From the NCBI GenBank assembly GCA_020445805.1, contig JAGRFX010000004.1, positions 1 to 56,861 of the forward strand: a stretch of DNA of 56,861 nucleotides, given 5' to 3'. Numbering within the stretch: the first letter of the stretch is position 1; each line of letters opens with the position of its first letter. The notes under the pieces were generated by a model, which did not search any database, was not told the DNA's origin, and worked only from the letters and a program-made list of their open reading frames with translations. A program made the translations under genes and the position numbers. The DNA is from Rhodocyclaceae bacterium. Its GTDB lineage: Bacteria; Pseudomonadota; Gammaproteobacteria; Burkholderiales; Rhodocyclaceae. This document shows positions 1 through 7,688 of the stretch, piece after piece.

Positions 1-62
1 CGGCCATGCTGGCCCAGGCCAACGCCATTCCCCAGAACGTGCTCAGCCTGCTCCAGGGCTAA
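1..62 (+). CDS. fliC: Flagellin, C-terminal end only (partial)
   Basis: Only the last 19 codons are in the window, read in the frame starting at base 3 and ending at the TAA at 60-62. The peptide ends AQANAIPQNVLSLLQG, which is the highly conserved C-terminal D0 helix of bacterial flagellin (typically LAQANQVPQNVLSLL). Flagellin is exported through the flagellar type III apparatus and polymerises into the filament; this helix lines the filament core. A strong hairpin follows 48 bases downstream. The identity rests on this short tail alone, but the motif is very characteristic. Confidence 0.85.
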   Translation, partial: AMLAQANAIPQNVLSLLQG

Positions 63-109
63 GGCGTTCGCAACCGAGTTTTTGTCGGTTCGATTCCCGT
101 CGACCGCAA

Positions 110-141
110 GGCATCACCAGGGCTTACGCCCTGGTGATGCC
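110..141. terminator. Perfect 14-bp hairpin between convergent flagellin and tusA
   Basis: Bases 110-123 and 128-141 are exact reverse complements around the 4-base loop TTAC. The hairpin lies between the flagellin stop and the tusA stop, so it can serve both convergent genes as a bidirectional terminator. Neither side has a run of T, so it is not a textbook intrinsic terminator. It could instead act as a 3'-end stabiliser. Confidence 0.6.
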
Positions 142-166
142 ACCTCCTGCAGCGGGGCGAGCGGAA

Positions 167-409
167 TCAGGCCTTCCGGCGAAGATAGAATTCGTAGGTG
201 TCGGCTTCGCCTTCGACCTGCCCCTGTTCTACGAGCTCGTTGCCCGTCTGTCTGGCAAAGGCGGCAAAATCCTTCACGGACCCGGGGTCCGTGGCGATCA
301 CGCGCACGACCTGGCCCGCCTCCATCGTGGACAGCGCCTTCTTGGCCCTCAGGATCGGCAAGGGACAGTTCAGGCCCCTGGCATCCACTTCCTTGTCAAA
401 GTAATTCAC
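167..409 (-). CDS. tusA: TusA/SirA-family sulfur carrier protein
   Basis: An 80-residue protein, the normal length for TusA. It has the family's CPxP signature, here Cys15-Pro-Leu-Pro18 in GLNCPLPILR; this cysteine carries the persulfide. TusA-like proteins pass sulfur from cysteine desulfurase to tRNA thiolation, molybdenum cofactor or dissimilatory sulfur pathways in the cytoplasm. The start is the GTG at 407-409 (MNYFDKEVDARG). The gene is monocistronic: it converges on flagellin and lies just upstream of the bepA-like gene's end on the same strand. MoaC lies about 1.6 kb away, but nothing ties the two together. Which sulfur pathway it serves cannot be told from the sequence. Confidence 0.92.
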   Translation of the reverse strand: MNYFDKEVDARGLNCPLPILRAKKALSTMEAGQVVRVIATDPGSVKDFAAFARQTGNELVEQGQVEGEADTYEFYLRRKA

Positions 410-500
410 GTCTCACTGCCTCGCTGCTTGTCGGTCCGGTCACTTGCCGGTCGCGTACCTGCGCGCATTCTATCGTGCGAGCCCGTCGCAACCGTTTCAC

Positions 501-1931
501 TCAGCCGGCGCCTCTCGCCTCGCGCTCGAGTTGCAGCTCGCGCTTCAGGTCGCGCAGGCGCGAATCGATCGCAGAGGCATCGTAGTAGTCTGCATCGCCT
601 GCCGCACGCGCCAGCTCCAGCTGTTCTACGGCGGCGCGCAGCGCCCCCTGGATGCGATACACCTCCGCCTGGGCCCGGTGCCGACCGGAATTGCTGCCAC
701 GACCCGCCTGAGCGCGCGCGAGCAGTGCCCACATGCGTGCGTCGTCGAGGTTGCCCGGGACGCGGCTGCGCGCTTCGGTGACGGCCTCCGGATTGCGCCC
801 GGCGTCGATCAGCGACTCGATCAGGCCATAGGCCAGGGCCCGATGGGCGGGAAACTGCTCGGAGGCACGACGATAGTGCCGGACGGCCGCATCCCAGTCA
901 CGCGCCTCGCGCAGCACTTCGCCCTTGAGGCCCGCGACGAGGGCGAGCGCCCCGCCTTCGGCCGACAGCTTGTCGGCGAGCGACCCGGCCTCGGACACCC
1001 GCCTGGCCTTCAAGGCGCCCCGCGCACGCGCATAGGCCTTGACCCACGCCGGTTCGCCATCGAGCAGGTGCATCTCATCGACTTCCGTCCCGGGCCCCTC
1101 GGCATCGACGATCAGCTTGGCCCGCACCAGGCGAAAGGCTTCTCCGCCGGCGACCTGCCGATAGCGCATCTGTTCCACGCGATTGCCGATGTCCGAGATC
1201 CGCTCGGTGGTCAGAGGGTGCGTCCGCATATAGACGGGCGCATTGTTTTCATAGAGGCGGCTGTTGCGCTGGAGGCGCTCGAAGAAGTCCGCCATGCCCC
1301 GAACGTCGAATCCGGAATCCTGCAGGATCTGCAAGCCGACCCGGTCGGCTTCCCGCTCGAAGTCGCGGCTGTACGACAGCTGGGACTGGATGCCGGCGGC
1401 GGAGCCGGTCGCAAGCGCGGCTTCCGCGGCCTGGGGATTGCGGCTCGCGGCGAGGATCGCCACCAGGATCGAAGCCAGCATGATCATGCCGGTCTTGCCC
1501 TGATTGGCGACCAGTTGGGCAATGTGGCGCTGGGTGACGTGGGCGATCTCGTGCCCCAGCACCGAGGCCAGTTCGGATTCGGTCCTCGCGGTCATGATCA
1601 GGCCGCTATGCACCCCGATGAAGCCCCCCGGCAAGGCGAAGGCATTCAGACTGCGGTCGCTCACCGCGAAGAAGCTGAAATTCTGGCTGGTCTGCGGCGC
1701 ATGGGCTGCCAGGCGACGGCCGAGATCGTTCAGGTAGTCCTCGACCTCCACATCCTCGAGGTAGGCCTGCTCGTGCCAGCGAATGTCGCGCATGGCCTGC
1801 TCACCGACCCGACGCTCGGCGAGCGGGCTGAGTTCGCCCGCGCCGACGTCACCCAGGTCGGGCAGGCCAGCGGCGGGGGCCTGGCACGCGAGGATCAACG
1901 ACAGGAGGGGGGCAAGGAGGCGACGTTTCAC
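501..1931 (-). CDS. bepA: BepA-like periplasmic M48 metalloprotease with TPR tail
   Basis: A 476-residue protein from the GTG at 1929-1931 (MKRRLLAPLLSLILA), close to the 487 residues of E. coli BepA. A signal peptide covers residues 1-21. The zinc motif is HEIAH at residues 127-131, with a downstream EREAD supplying the likely third ligand. The C-terminal half is helical and TPR-like. BepA is a periplasmic protease and chaperone that assists or degrades outer-membrane beta-barrel proteins such as LptD. A longer in-frame reading up to 2225 exists but would run through moaC and past the signal peptide, so I rejected it. The gene is divergent from moaC, with 85 bases between them. Confidence 0.87.
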   Translation of the reverse strand: MKRRLLAPLLSLILACQAPAAGLPDLGDVGAGELSPLAERRVGEQAMRDIRWHEQAYLEDVEVEDYLNDLGRRLAAHAPQTSQNFSFFAVSDRSLNAFALPGGFIGVHSGLIMTARTESELASVLGHEIAHVTQRHIAQLVANQGKTGMIMLASILVAILAASRNPQAAEAALATGSAAGIQSQLSYSRDFEREADRVGLQILQDSGFDVRGMADFFERLQRNSRLYENNAPVYMRTHPLTTERISDIGNRVEQMRYRQVAGGEAFRLVRAKLIVDAEGPGTEVDEMHLLDGEPAWVKAYARARGALKARRVSEAGSLADKLSAEGGALALVAGLKGEVLREARDWDAAVRHYRRASEQFPAHRALAYGLIESLIDAGRNPEAVTEARSRVPGNLDDARMWALLARAQAGRGSNSGRHRAQAEVYRIQGALRAAVEQLELARAAGDADYYDASAIDSRLRDLKRELQLEREARGAG

Positions 1932-1933
1932 GG

Positions 1934-1942
1934 TGCTATGAT
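1934..1942 (+). promoter_or_regulatory. Possible extended -10 promoter element for moaC
   Basis: TGCTATGAT reads as an extended -10 (TGn followed by TATGAT, five of six matches to TATAAT). It lies about 75 bases before the moaC start in the bepA/moaC divergent gap. There is no good -35 at the expected distance, which is common for extended -10 promoters. On the minus strand the same bases read TATCAT but lie too close to the bepA start to serve it. Confidence 0.35.
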
Positions 1943-2016
1943 AGCCATCCTGCACGCCGCGTTCCCGTCCAGGCGCGGGTTTCGGCTTTGCCCCCGGTTT
2001 CAACGAGAGAGTCCCG

Positions 2017-2502
2017 ATGAATGACGTCCTGACCCATTTCGACAGCGAGGGCAAGGCCCACATGGTCGACGTGGGCGCCAAGTCCGAGACCCGCCGCGTC
2101 GCTCGCGCCGAGGGCCAGATCCAGATGAAGCCGACAACCCTGGCCATGATCCGGTCCGGGGACGCCAAGAAGGGTGACGTGATCGGCATCGCCCGCATCG
2201 CGGCGATCCAGGGCGCCAAGCGCACATCGGACCTGATCCCCCTGTGCCACCCGATCCCGCTGACACGTGTGGCGGTCGAATTCAGTCTGGATGAAACCGA
2301 TCATCTCGTTCGTTGTACGGCCACGGCCGAGACGGTCGGCCGGACGGGAGTCGAGATGGAAGCCCTGACCGCGGTCCAGGTGGGCCTGCTGACCATCTAC
2401 GACATGTGCAAGGCGGTCGACCGGGGCATGGTGATCGGGTCGGTACGCCTGCTCGAGAAGCAGGGCGGCAAGTCGGGGCACTGGGTCGCCGATTCGGACT
2501 GA
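2017..2502 (+). CDS. moaC: MoaC, cyclic pyranopterin monophosphate synthase
   Basis: A 161-residue protein, the standard MoaC length. MoaC converts the GTP-derived 3',8-cyclo intermediate made by MoaA into cyclic pyranopterin monophosphate, early in molybdenum cofactor synthesis. Family landmarks are present: [10 protein letters not shown] around residue 75 (active-site His region), EMEALTAVQ around residue 112, and the catalytic MCKAVDRGM around residues 127-135. The ATG at 2017 follows a GAGAG ribosome site. No moaA, moaB, moaD or moaE is seen in the window. The cyclase gene starts 15 bases after the stop, so the two may be co-transcribed. Confidence 0.95.
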   Translation: MNDVLTHFDSEGKAHMVDVGAKSETRRVARAEGQIQMKPTTLAMIRSGDAKKGDVIGIARIAAIQGAKRTSDLIPLCHPIPLTRVAVEFSLDETDHLVRCTATAETVGRTGVEMEALTAVQVGLLTIYDMCKAVDRGMVIGSVRLLEKQGGKSGHWVADSD

Positions 2503-2517
2503 GCCGGGATCACTGCC

Positions 2518-4635
2518 GTGACGGGCCTCGACCGCCAGGCCGCACACACGCGGATTGCCTGGCTGATCGACCGCCTGCCCTGGCTTGCCCTGCTGCTGGC
2601 GGTCGGCCTGGCCCTTCTCGACCCACCGGCACTCGAATCCGCCCGGCTGAAATACTTCGACCAGTTGCAGCGCTGGCAGCCCCGCACCGTCGCGGGCCCG
2701 CCCGTCACCGTGGTAGACATCGACGAGCAGAGCATTCAGCGCCTCGGCCAGTGGCCCTGGCCGCGCTCGGTATTGTCCGATCTGGTTGAGTCCCTGAGCT
2801 CGGCAGGTGCCCGGGTCATCGGCTTCGACATGGCGTTTCCGGAGGCCGACCGGACCAGCCCCGGGCGCCGAGGCGAAGGACGATCTTCGAGCCAGCCCGC
2901 GCCCCCCGGGCCCGAAACCCCGCCGGACAACGATGCGCGCCTGGCACACACGCTAGCATCGAGCCGGGTCGTCCTGGGCTTCGCATTGCAGCGCCTGCCC
3001 CGATCCACGCTGCCGATGCCGGTCAGCATCGCCGTGCGCGGTGGTGAGGAGGTCTTGCGCGACATTCCCGAGTTCGGCGGACGCCTGGGCTCGCTCGAGG
3101 TCCTCGAGGCGGCCGCCACGGGCCTGGGCCACTTCAGCGTGCTCGACACCGAGGACGGGATCGTGCGCTCGCTCCCCCTGCTGGTCCGCATCGGCGACCA
3201 GATCGCCCCTTCCCTGGTCCTCGAGATGGCACGCGTCGGCGCCACCCGCCCGACGCTCCTCGTGGAGGGCAGCGCGGGTGGTGGCATAGGCCACATCCTC
3301 ATCGACCACCTGGCCCTGCCCACGAGCGGGTCGGGTGCGTACTGGCTGCACTATGCACCCATGCACCGCAGCGCCTACATCCCCGCCTGGCAGGTCCTGG
3401 AGCGGGAATCCCCCCTCGACATCAAGGGCCGCTACGTCCTGATCGGCAGTTCGGCCTCGCTGATGCACGATGATCGCAAGTCGCCCCTGGGCGAGGCGAT
3501 TCCCGGCGTGGAGGTCCACCGGCAGGCCTTGCAGCAGATTCTGGACGGGCAGGCGGTCGAACGACCGACCTGGGCCCAGCCGGCGGAGTTACTCGCGCTG
3601 GTCGCGGGTTGCCTGCTTGCGATCCGCCTGGGCGGCAGGCCGCTGACTGCGGCGTCCGGCATCGCGCTGGCCGGCCTGCCCGCCCTCGCGTTTTTCCTGT
3701 CGGCCATGGCCTTCTCCCGGGTCGGCCATTTCCTCGACCCGGTGACACCGGTCGGCGCCTGGACCCTGTGCGCGCTGGCCGCGGCCCTGGCGCGCCTGTA
3801 TCGCACCGAGCGCCGCCAGCGCTGGATCCGCAGCGCCTTCTCCCGCTACGTCTCGCCGAACCTGGTCCGACACCTGATCGAGCACCCGGGCGCCCTCGAA
3901 CTGGGTGGCGTTCGTCGCCGCTGCAGCTTCATCTTCACGGACCTGGAGGGCTACACCAGCCTCGTCGAGCGGACCCCGCCGCGTGAGGCCGTGGCCCTGC
4001 TCAATGGCTATCTCGACGGCATGATCGAAATCGCCTTTCACCACGACGGTACGCTCCTGCGAATCGTCGGCGACGCGGTCGCGGTGATGTTCTCCGCACC
4101 GATCGAGCAGGCGGATCACGCCCAGCGGGCCTTCGACTGCGCCATTGCGATGGATCGATTCGCCGAAACCTACCGGCTGTCGCAGCCCGCCGCGGGGCAT
4201 CGCTTCGGCCGAACGCGGATCGGCGTCCATAGCGGCGAGGTCACTGTCGGCAATTTCGGCGGTTCGACGATGCTCGAGTATGCAGCCCTCGGCAATCCGA
4301 TCAACGAGGCCGCCCGGCTCGAATCTGCCAACAAGCGCCTCGGTACGCGGATCTGTCTGTCCGGGGTGACGCTGGCCGAATGCCACAGCCCCCTCGTCCG
4401 CCCGATCGGGCGGGTGTTTCTGAGGGGACGCAGCGATGCCCTGGATCTGTTCGAGCCGGTCGTGGAGCGTGACGAGTCCTATGCAGCGGCGTTCCGCAGC
4501 CTGGCCAACGATCTCGAGGCGGCCCGGCGCGCCTTCGAGGACCTGCACGCGGCGCGCCCCGGCGACGCGCTGGTCGCGTTCCATCATGCCCGGCTTCGGG
4601 CCGGAGACTCGGGAATCGAGTTTCGCCTGGACTGA
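2518..4635 (+). CDS. CHASE2-domain class III nucleotide cyclase
   Basis: A 705-residue membrane protein starting at GTG 2518-2520. The order is a short N-terminal membrane anchor (about residues 15-40), a long periplasmic CHASE2 sensor (about 50-350), several membrane helices (about 360-430), then a class III cyclase domain (about 460-640). Both metal-binding aspartates are visible, in IFTDLEGYTSL and in GDAVAVMF. The Asn and Arg that stabilise the transition state appear in INEAARLE. The usual purine-selecting lysine before GD is Arg (LLRIVGD), and the second selecting position (Asp or Thr in relatives) is Ala in EYAALGN. The product may be cAMP, but specificity is open. The gene converges on the OmpA-like gene, with only 4 bases between stops. 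Confidence 0.85.
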   Translation: MTGLDRQAAHTRIAWLIDRLPWLALLLAVGLALLDPPALESARLKYFDQLQRWQPRTVAGPPVTVVDIDEQSIQRLGQWPWPRSVLSDLVESLSSAGARVIGFDMAFPEADRTSPGRRGEGRSSSQPAPPGPETPPDNDARLAHTLASSRVVLGFALQRLPRSTLPMPVSIAVRGGEEVLRDIPEFGGRLGSLEVLEAAATGLGHFSVLDTEDGIVRSLPLLVRIGDQIAPSLVLEMARVGATRPTLLVEGSAGGGIGHILIDHLALPTSGSGAYWLHYAPMHRSAYIPAWQVLERESPLDIKGRYVLIGSSASLMHDDRKSPLGEAIPGVEVHRQALQQILDGQAVERPTWAQPAELLALVAGCLLAIRLGGRPLTAASGIALAGLPALAFFLSAMAFSRVGHFLDPVTPVGAWTLCALAAALARLYRTERRQRWIRSAFSRYVSPNLVRHLIEHPGALELGGVRRRCSFIFTDLEGYTSLVERTPPREAVALLNGYLDGMIEIAFHHDGTLLRIVGDAVAVMFSAPIEQADHAQRAFDCAIAMDRFAETYRLSQPAAGHRFGRTRIGVHSGEVTVGNFGGSTMLEYAALGNPINEAARLESANKRLGTRICLSGVTLAECHSPLVRPIGRVFLRGRSDALDLFEPVVERDESYAAAFRSLANDLEAARRAFEDLHAARPGDALVAFHHARLRAGDSGIEFRLD

Positions 4636-4639
4636 AGCC

Positions 4640-5251
4640 CTAGCGAACGACGATCTCTACCCGACGATTGCGGGGTTCGGAGACATCGTCGGCGGTCGGC
4701 ACGAGGGGGTTCCCCTCCCCATGGCTCTCGGTCGAGATGCGATCGAGGCGCAGGCCGGCCTCGACAATCCGGTCGCGCACGAAGGTGGCGCGCTCGAGCC
4801 CCAGCGCTTCGTTGTCGGCAGCACGCCCGGCCGTGTCGGTGTGCCCGACAATGGAGATGTCCGCCCCCGGCCGCCCGGCGACCTCGTTCAGGACGGAGGG
4901 CAAGAGCGCTACCGATTCGGGCGTGAGCTGGGTGCCGCCCAGTTCGAAGTACAGGCGGAACACCGTGGGCAGGGCCGGTTGCGCGGCCAGCGCACCACCA
5001 AATGTCTCCTGGATCTGCTGCTCGGAGGCGTCGAAGGTTTTCGGCACCGAGGTGTCGAGCGTGGCCGCCTGCCCCGCCCGCGCCACTTCGGCCTCGCCAC
5101 CCGGGCCGGTGACGATGATCCGTCCGGTCGAGCCGTCTTCGTTGGGCAGCAGCACCACCCAGGATTTCGGCGCACAGCCGGCGAGCGCCAGGCAGCCCGC
5201 CAGGGCAGCGGCCAGGCGACGGGCACGTGGGTAGCCTCGCAGTTCGGTCAT
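4640..5251 (-). CDS. OmpA-family lipoprotein
   Basis: A 203-residue protein. Its N-terminus ends in the lipobox LAGC (Cys about residue 26), so it is probably lipidated. The C-terminal half is an OmpA-like peptidoglycan-binding domain: TPESVALLPSVLNEV, then ISIVGHTDTAGRAADN, LGLERA and RNRRVEIVV match the family's peptidoglycan contact region. A FecR-type domain protein is encoded 4 bases upstream, so the two form an operon. The pairing with a FecR protein and a convergent CHASE2 cyclase suggests an envelope-sensing set, but that is inference. No beta-barrel domain is present. Confidence 0.85.
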   Translation of the reverse strand: MTELRGYPRARRLAAALAGCLALAGCAPKSWVVLLPNEDGSTGRIIVTGPGGEAEVARAGQAATLDTSVPKTFDASEQQIQETFGGALAAQPALPTVFRLYFELGGTQLTPESVALLPSVLNEVAGRPGADISIVGHTDTAGRAADNEALGLERATFVRDRIVEAGLRLDRISTESHGEGNPLVPTADDVSEPRNRRVEIVVR

Positions 5252-5255
5252 GGGT

Positions 5256-5705
5256 TCAGTCCTCGGCGCGTACCAGGAAACGCGTGCCGCGCACGCCGAT
5301 CGTGCCGGTGGTCGTGCGGACCTTCACGGCTTCCGGCCGCAGCTTCGCGATCACGCCGGAGATGAACTGCAGGGTGCCGCGCAGCAGCCGCACGCCCAGG
5401 CCGAGGTCACCCTCGCCGGGACGGAACAGGTACTCCTCGAGAACCAGGTCGGCATTGGGACCGACCGACATCACGGTATTGTCGAGCAGGGTCAAACCCA
5501 ACTGGCCGTCCTCGCCCGTGCGGATATGGTCGCTCTCGTGCAGCGAGAGGCCGGGAAAGGCCTCCAGGGTCTCGCCGCCGGTCACCACGAAGGCCGCGCC
5601 GGCGTGTGTTTTTACGTATCCGATGGGTTCCGATTCGGCATATGCTGACGTGGACATGGTCAGCACGGCAGCGATACAGAGCAGCCGTCGCAGCCAATCA
5701 ACCAT
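5256..5705 (-). CDS. Secreted FecR-domain protein
   Basis: A 149-residue protein from the ATG at 5703-5705 (MVDWLRRLLCIAAVL), preceded by a good GGAGG ribosome site. A signal peptide ends near AYA, residues 20-22. The mature part is a small FecR-type beta domain: SLHESDHIRTGEDGQL, LTLLDNTVMSVGP and TTTGTIGVRGTRFLV are family hallmarks. Unlike FecR of iron signalling it has no transmembrane anchor or anti-sigma region, so it is likely a free periplasmic protein. It is translated just ahead of the OmpA-like lipoprotein. An in-frame extension upstream to 6002 runs into the HD-GYP gene and is rejected. Confidence 0.83.
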   Translation of the reverse strand: MVDWLRRLLCIAAVLTMSTSAYAESEPIGYVKTHAGAAFVVTGGETLEAFPGLSLHESDHIRTGEDGQLGLTLLDNTVMSVGPNADLVLEEYLFRPGEGDLGLGVRLLRGTLQFISGVIAKLRPEAVKVRTTTGTIGVRGTRFLVRAED

Positions 5706-5787
5706 GTTTCCGCCTCCTCGCCGACATAGAGCGGCGATTGTAGCGCAACGCCCCGCGGGGGCGGGACCGCGATCCGAGGACAACGCC

Positions 5788-7542
5788 ATGCCAGCCGCGC
5801 CCCTCTCGGCACTGCAGACCAATGCCGAGACCATCGACAAGCTCACCAGCCTCATCGAGATCGGCATTTCCCTGTCGTCCGAACGCGACCGCAACAAGCT
5901 GCTGGCACTGATCCTCGAACATGGCAAGCGCCTGTGCCACTGCGATGCCGCCACGATGTACCTGATCGACGGCAAGGACCGGCTGGCATTTTCCCTGCGC
6001 ACGCGGGGCGATCCGCTTCCGGTGAGCTATCTGGACCTGCACGACCCGCAGACCGGCGCCCCCAATGAGAATCATCTCGCCACCTGGGTCGCCCTGCACC
6101 CCCACTCGGTGGTCATCGACAACGCCTACGACGAGCCCCGCTTCGACCTCTCGGGCACCCACGAGATGGATCGGCTCTCGGGCTATCGAACGGTTTCCAT
6201 GCTGACAGTGCCGATGCGCTCGCGTGGCGGCACCGTGGTGGGCGTGCTCCAGTTCCTCAACGCGCTCGATGGGGACGCCCAGGTCACCCCGTTCGCCCAT
6301 CCACTGGTCCAGGTTGCCGAGGCGCTGGCCGCCCAGGCGGCTGTGGCCATCGAGAACCACGCGCTGGTGGAGGGCCGCTCGCAGCTCATCGACTCGATCA
6401 TCCGCATGATCGCCAGCGCCATCGACGCCCGCAGCCCCCATACGGGTGACCACTGCGAGCGGGTCCCCTCACTGGCGCTGATGATCGCCGAAGCCGCCAA
6501 TGCCGCCGACGAAGGGACGCTGGCGGACTTCCGCTTCCGCTCCCAGGAGGAATGGCGGGAGTTCCGCATCGGCGCCTGGATGCACGACTGCGGCAAGATC
6601 ACCACGCCCGATCAGGTCCTCGACAAGGGCGCCAAGCTCGAGATGTTCTACAACCGCATCCACGAGGTTCGGATGCGCTTCGAGGTCCTGCGGCGGGACG
6701 CCGAGATTGCGCGGCTCCAGGCCCTCCTCGACGGCGAGGACCACGCCGCGGCCGATGCCCGCTTCGCCGAAACCTGCGCTCACCTGTCGGACGATTTCCG
6801 TTTTGTCGCGGAGATGAACCTGGGAGCCGAGAGCACGCGCCCGGAGGACATCGCCCGGCTGCGCAAGATCGCCTCGACCACCTGGACCAGCCACTACGAC
6901 CGGCGGCTGGGCCTGACGCCGGCGGAACTGTCGCGGATGGGCAGCGACCCGGCCAGCGCCGCCGATCCCTGGGGCGAGGAGCGCCTGCTCCAGGACCGCC
7001 CCGAGCATCGGGTGCCGCATACCCCCCGCGATCGTGACCTGTTCGCGGGCGGCTTCCGCGTGGACGTACCCAAGCACCGATTCGACTACGGCGAACTGCA
7101 CAACCTGTCGGTGCCGAGCGGCACGCTCACGCCGGAGGAGCGTTTCCTGAGCCGGGCCCACGTGATGCACACGCTCGCCATGCTGGAGCTGATCCCCTTC
7201 CCGGAGGGCATGACGCGGGTCCCGGAATATGCGGGGACCCACCACGAGACGCTCACCGGCACCGGCTACCCGCGCAAGCTCGACGCCGACGACCTGAGCA
7301 TCCCCGCTCGGATCATGGCCATCGCCGACATCTTCGAGGCCGTGACGGCCCCGGACCGACCCTACCGCAAACCCAACACCCTCTCCGAAGCCCTCGACCT
7401 GCTGGCCGGTTTCCGCAACCGGGGCACCATCGACCCCGACCTGTTCGCCCTGTTCCTGCGCTCGGGCATCCACCTGCGCTATGCGGAGCAATACCTGACC
7501 CCCGAGCAGATCGATCCGGTCGATATCGCGCGCTACCTGTAG
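5788..7542 (+). CDS. GAF and HD-GYP domain phosphohydrolase
   Basis: A 584-residue cytoplasmic protein from the ATG at 5788, with GAGGA 8 bases upstream. Residues about 20-195 form a GAF sensor domain. The C-terminal part is an HD-GYP domain, the class that hydrolyses cyclic di-GMP: HTGDHCERV near residue 215, the HD pair in HDCGKI near residue 266, and HHETLTGTGYPRKL near residue 484. More than 200 residues separate HD from HHE, where a compact HD-GYP domain has about 60, so there is a large insertion. The gene is divergent from the FecR gene with an 82-base gap. No DNA-binding or receiver domain is present. Confidence 0.87.
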   Translation: MPAAPLSALQTNAETIDKLTSLIEIGISLSSERDRNKLLALILEHGKRLCHCDAATMYLIDGKDRLAFSLRTRGDPLPVSYLDLHDPQTGAPNENHLATWVALHPHSVVIDNAYDEPRFDLSGTHEMDRLSGYRTVSMLTVPMRSRGGTVVGVLQFLNALDGDAQVTPFAHPLVQVAEALAAQAAVAIENHALVEGRSQLIDSIIRMIASAIDARSPHTGDHCERVPSLALMIAEAANAADEGTLADFRFRSQEEWREFRIGAWMHDCGKITTPDQVLDKGAKLEMFYNRIHEVRMRFEVLRRDAEIARLQALLDGEDHAAADARFAETCAHLSDDFRFVAEMNLGAESTRPEDIARLRKIASTTWTSHYDRRLGLTPAELSRMGSDPASAADPWGEERLLQDRPEHRVPHTPRDRDLFAGGFRVDVPKHRFDYGELHNLSVPSGTLTPEERFLSRAHVMHTLAMLELIPFPEGMTRVPEYAGTHHETLTGTGYPRKLDADDLSIPARIMAIADIFEAVTAPDRPYRKPNTLSEALDLLAGFRNRGTIDPDLFALFLRSGIHLRYAEQYLTPEQIDPVDIARYL

Positions 7543-7601
7543 TCGCGCCCGGGGCCGCCGCTCCGGGATGACATGACGGCCTCCGCTGTCACGGGTCCAC
7601 G

Positions 7602-7631
7602 GTGACGCCGTTCGTCCGAAAAGCGTAGTAT
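7602..7631 (+). promoter_or_regulatory. Possible sigma-70 promoter for the CYTH-CHAD gene
   Basis: GTGACG (7602-7607) and TAGTAT (7626-7631) each match four of six consensus bases and are 18 bases apart. They lie about 58 bases before the start at 7689. This is a weak call from pattern only. Confidence 0.25.
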
Positions 7632-7688
7632 TGGCCGCCTTTCAAGCATCCGGGGCGTCCTCATGGCCAAGCCAGGGAATCGAGCGGC

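Noticed and set aside
1943..2016. moaC leader considered as a molybdenum cofactor riboswitch
   Set aside because: Only about 75 bases long with no conserved riboswitch core visible by eye.
444..2024. Open reading frame of 526 codons on the plus strand opposite bepA
   Set aside because: It is a mirror of the protease gene caused by GC-rich third positions; no recognisable domain, while the minus strand has a signal peptide and HEIAH.
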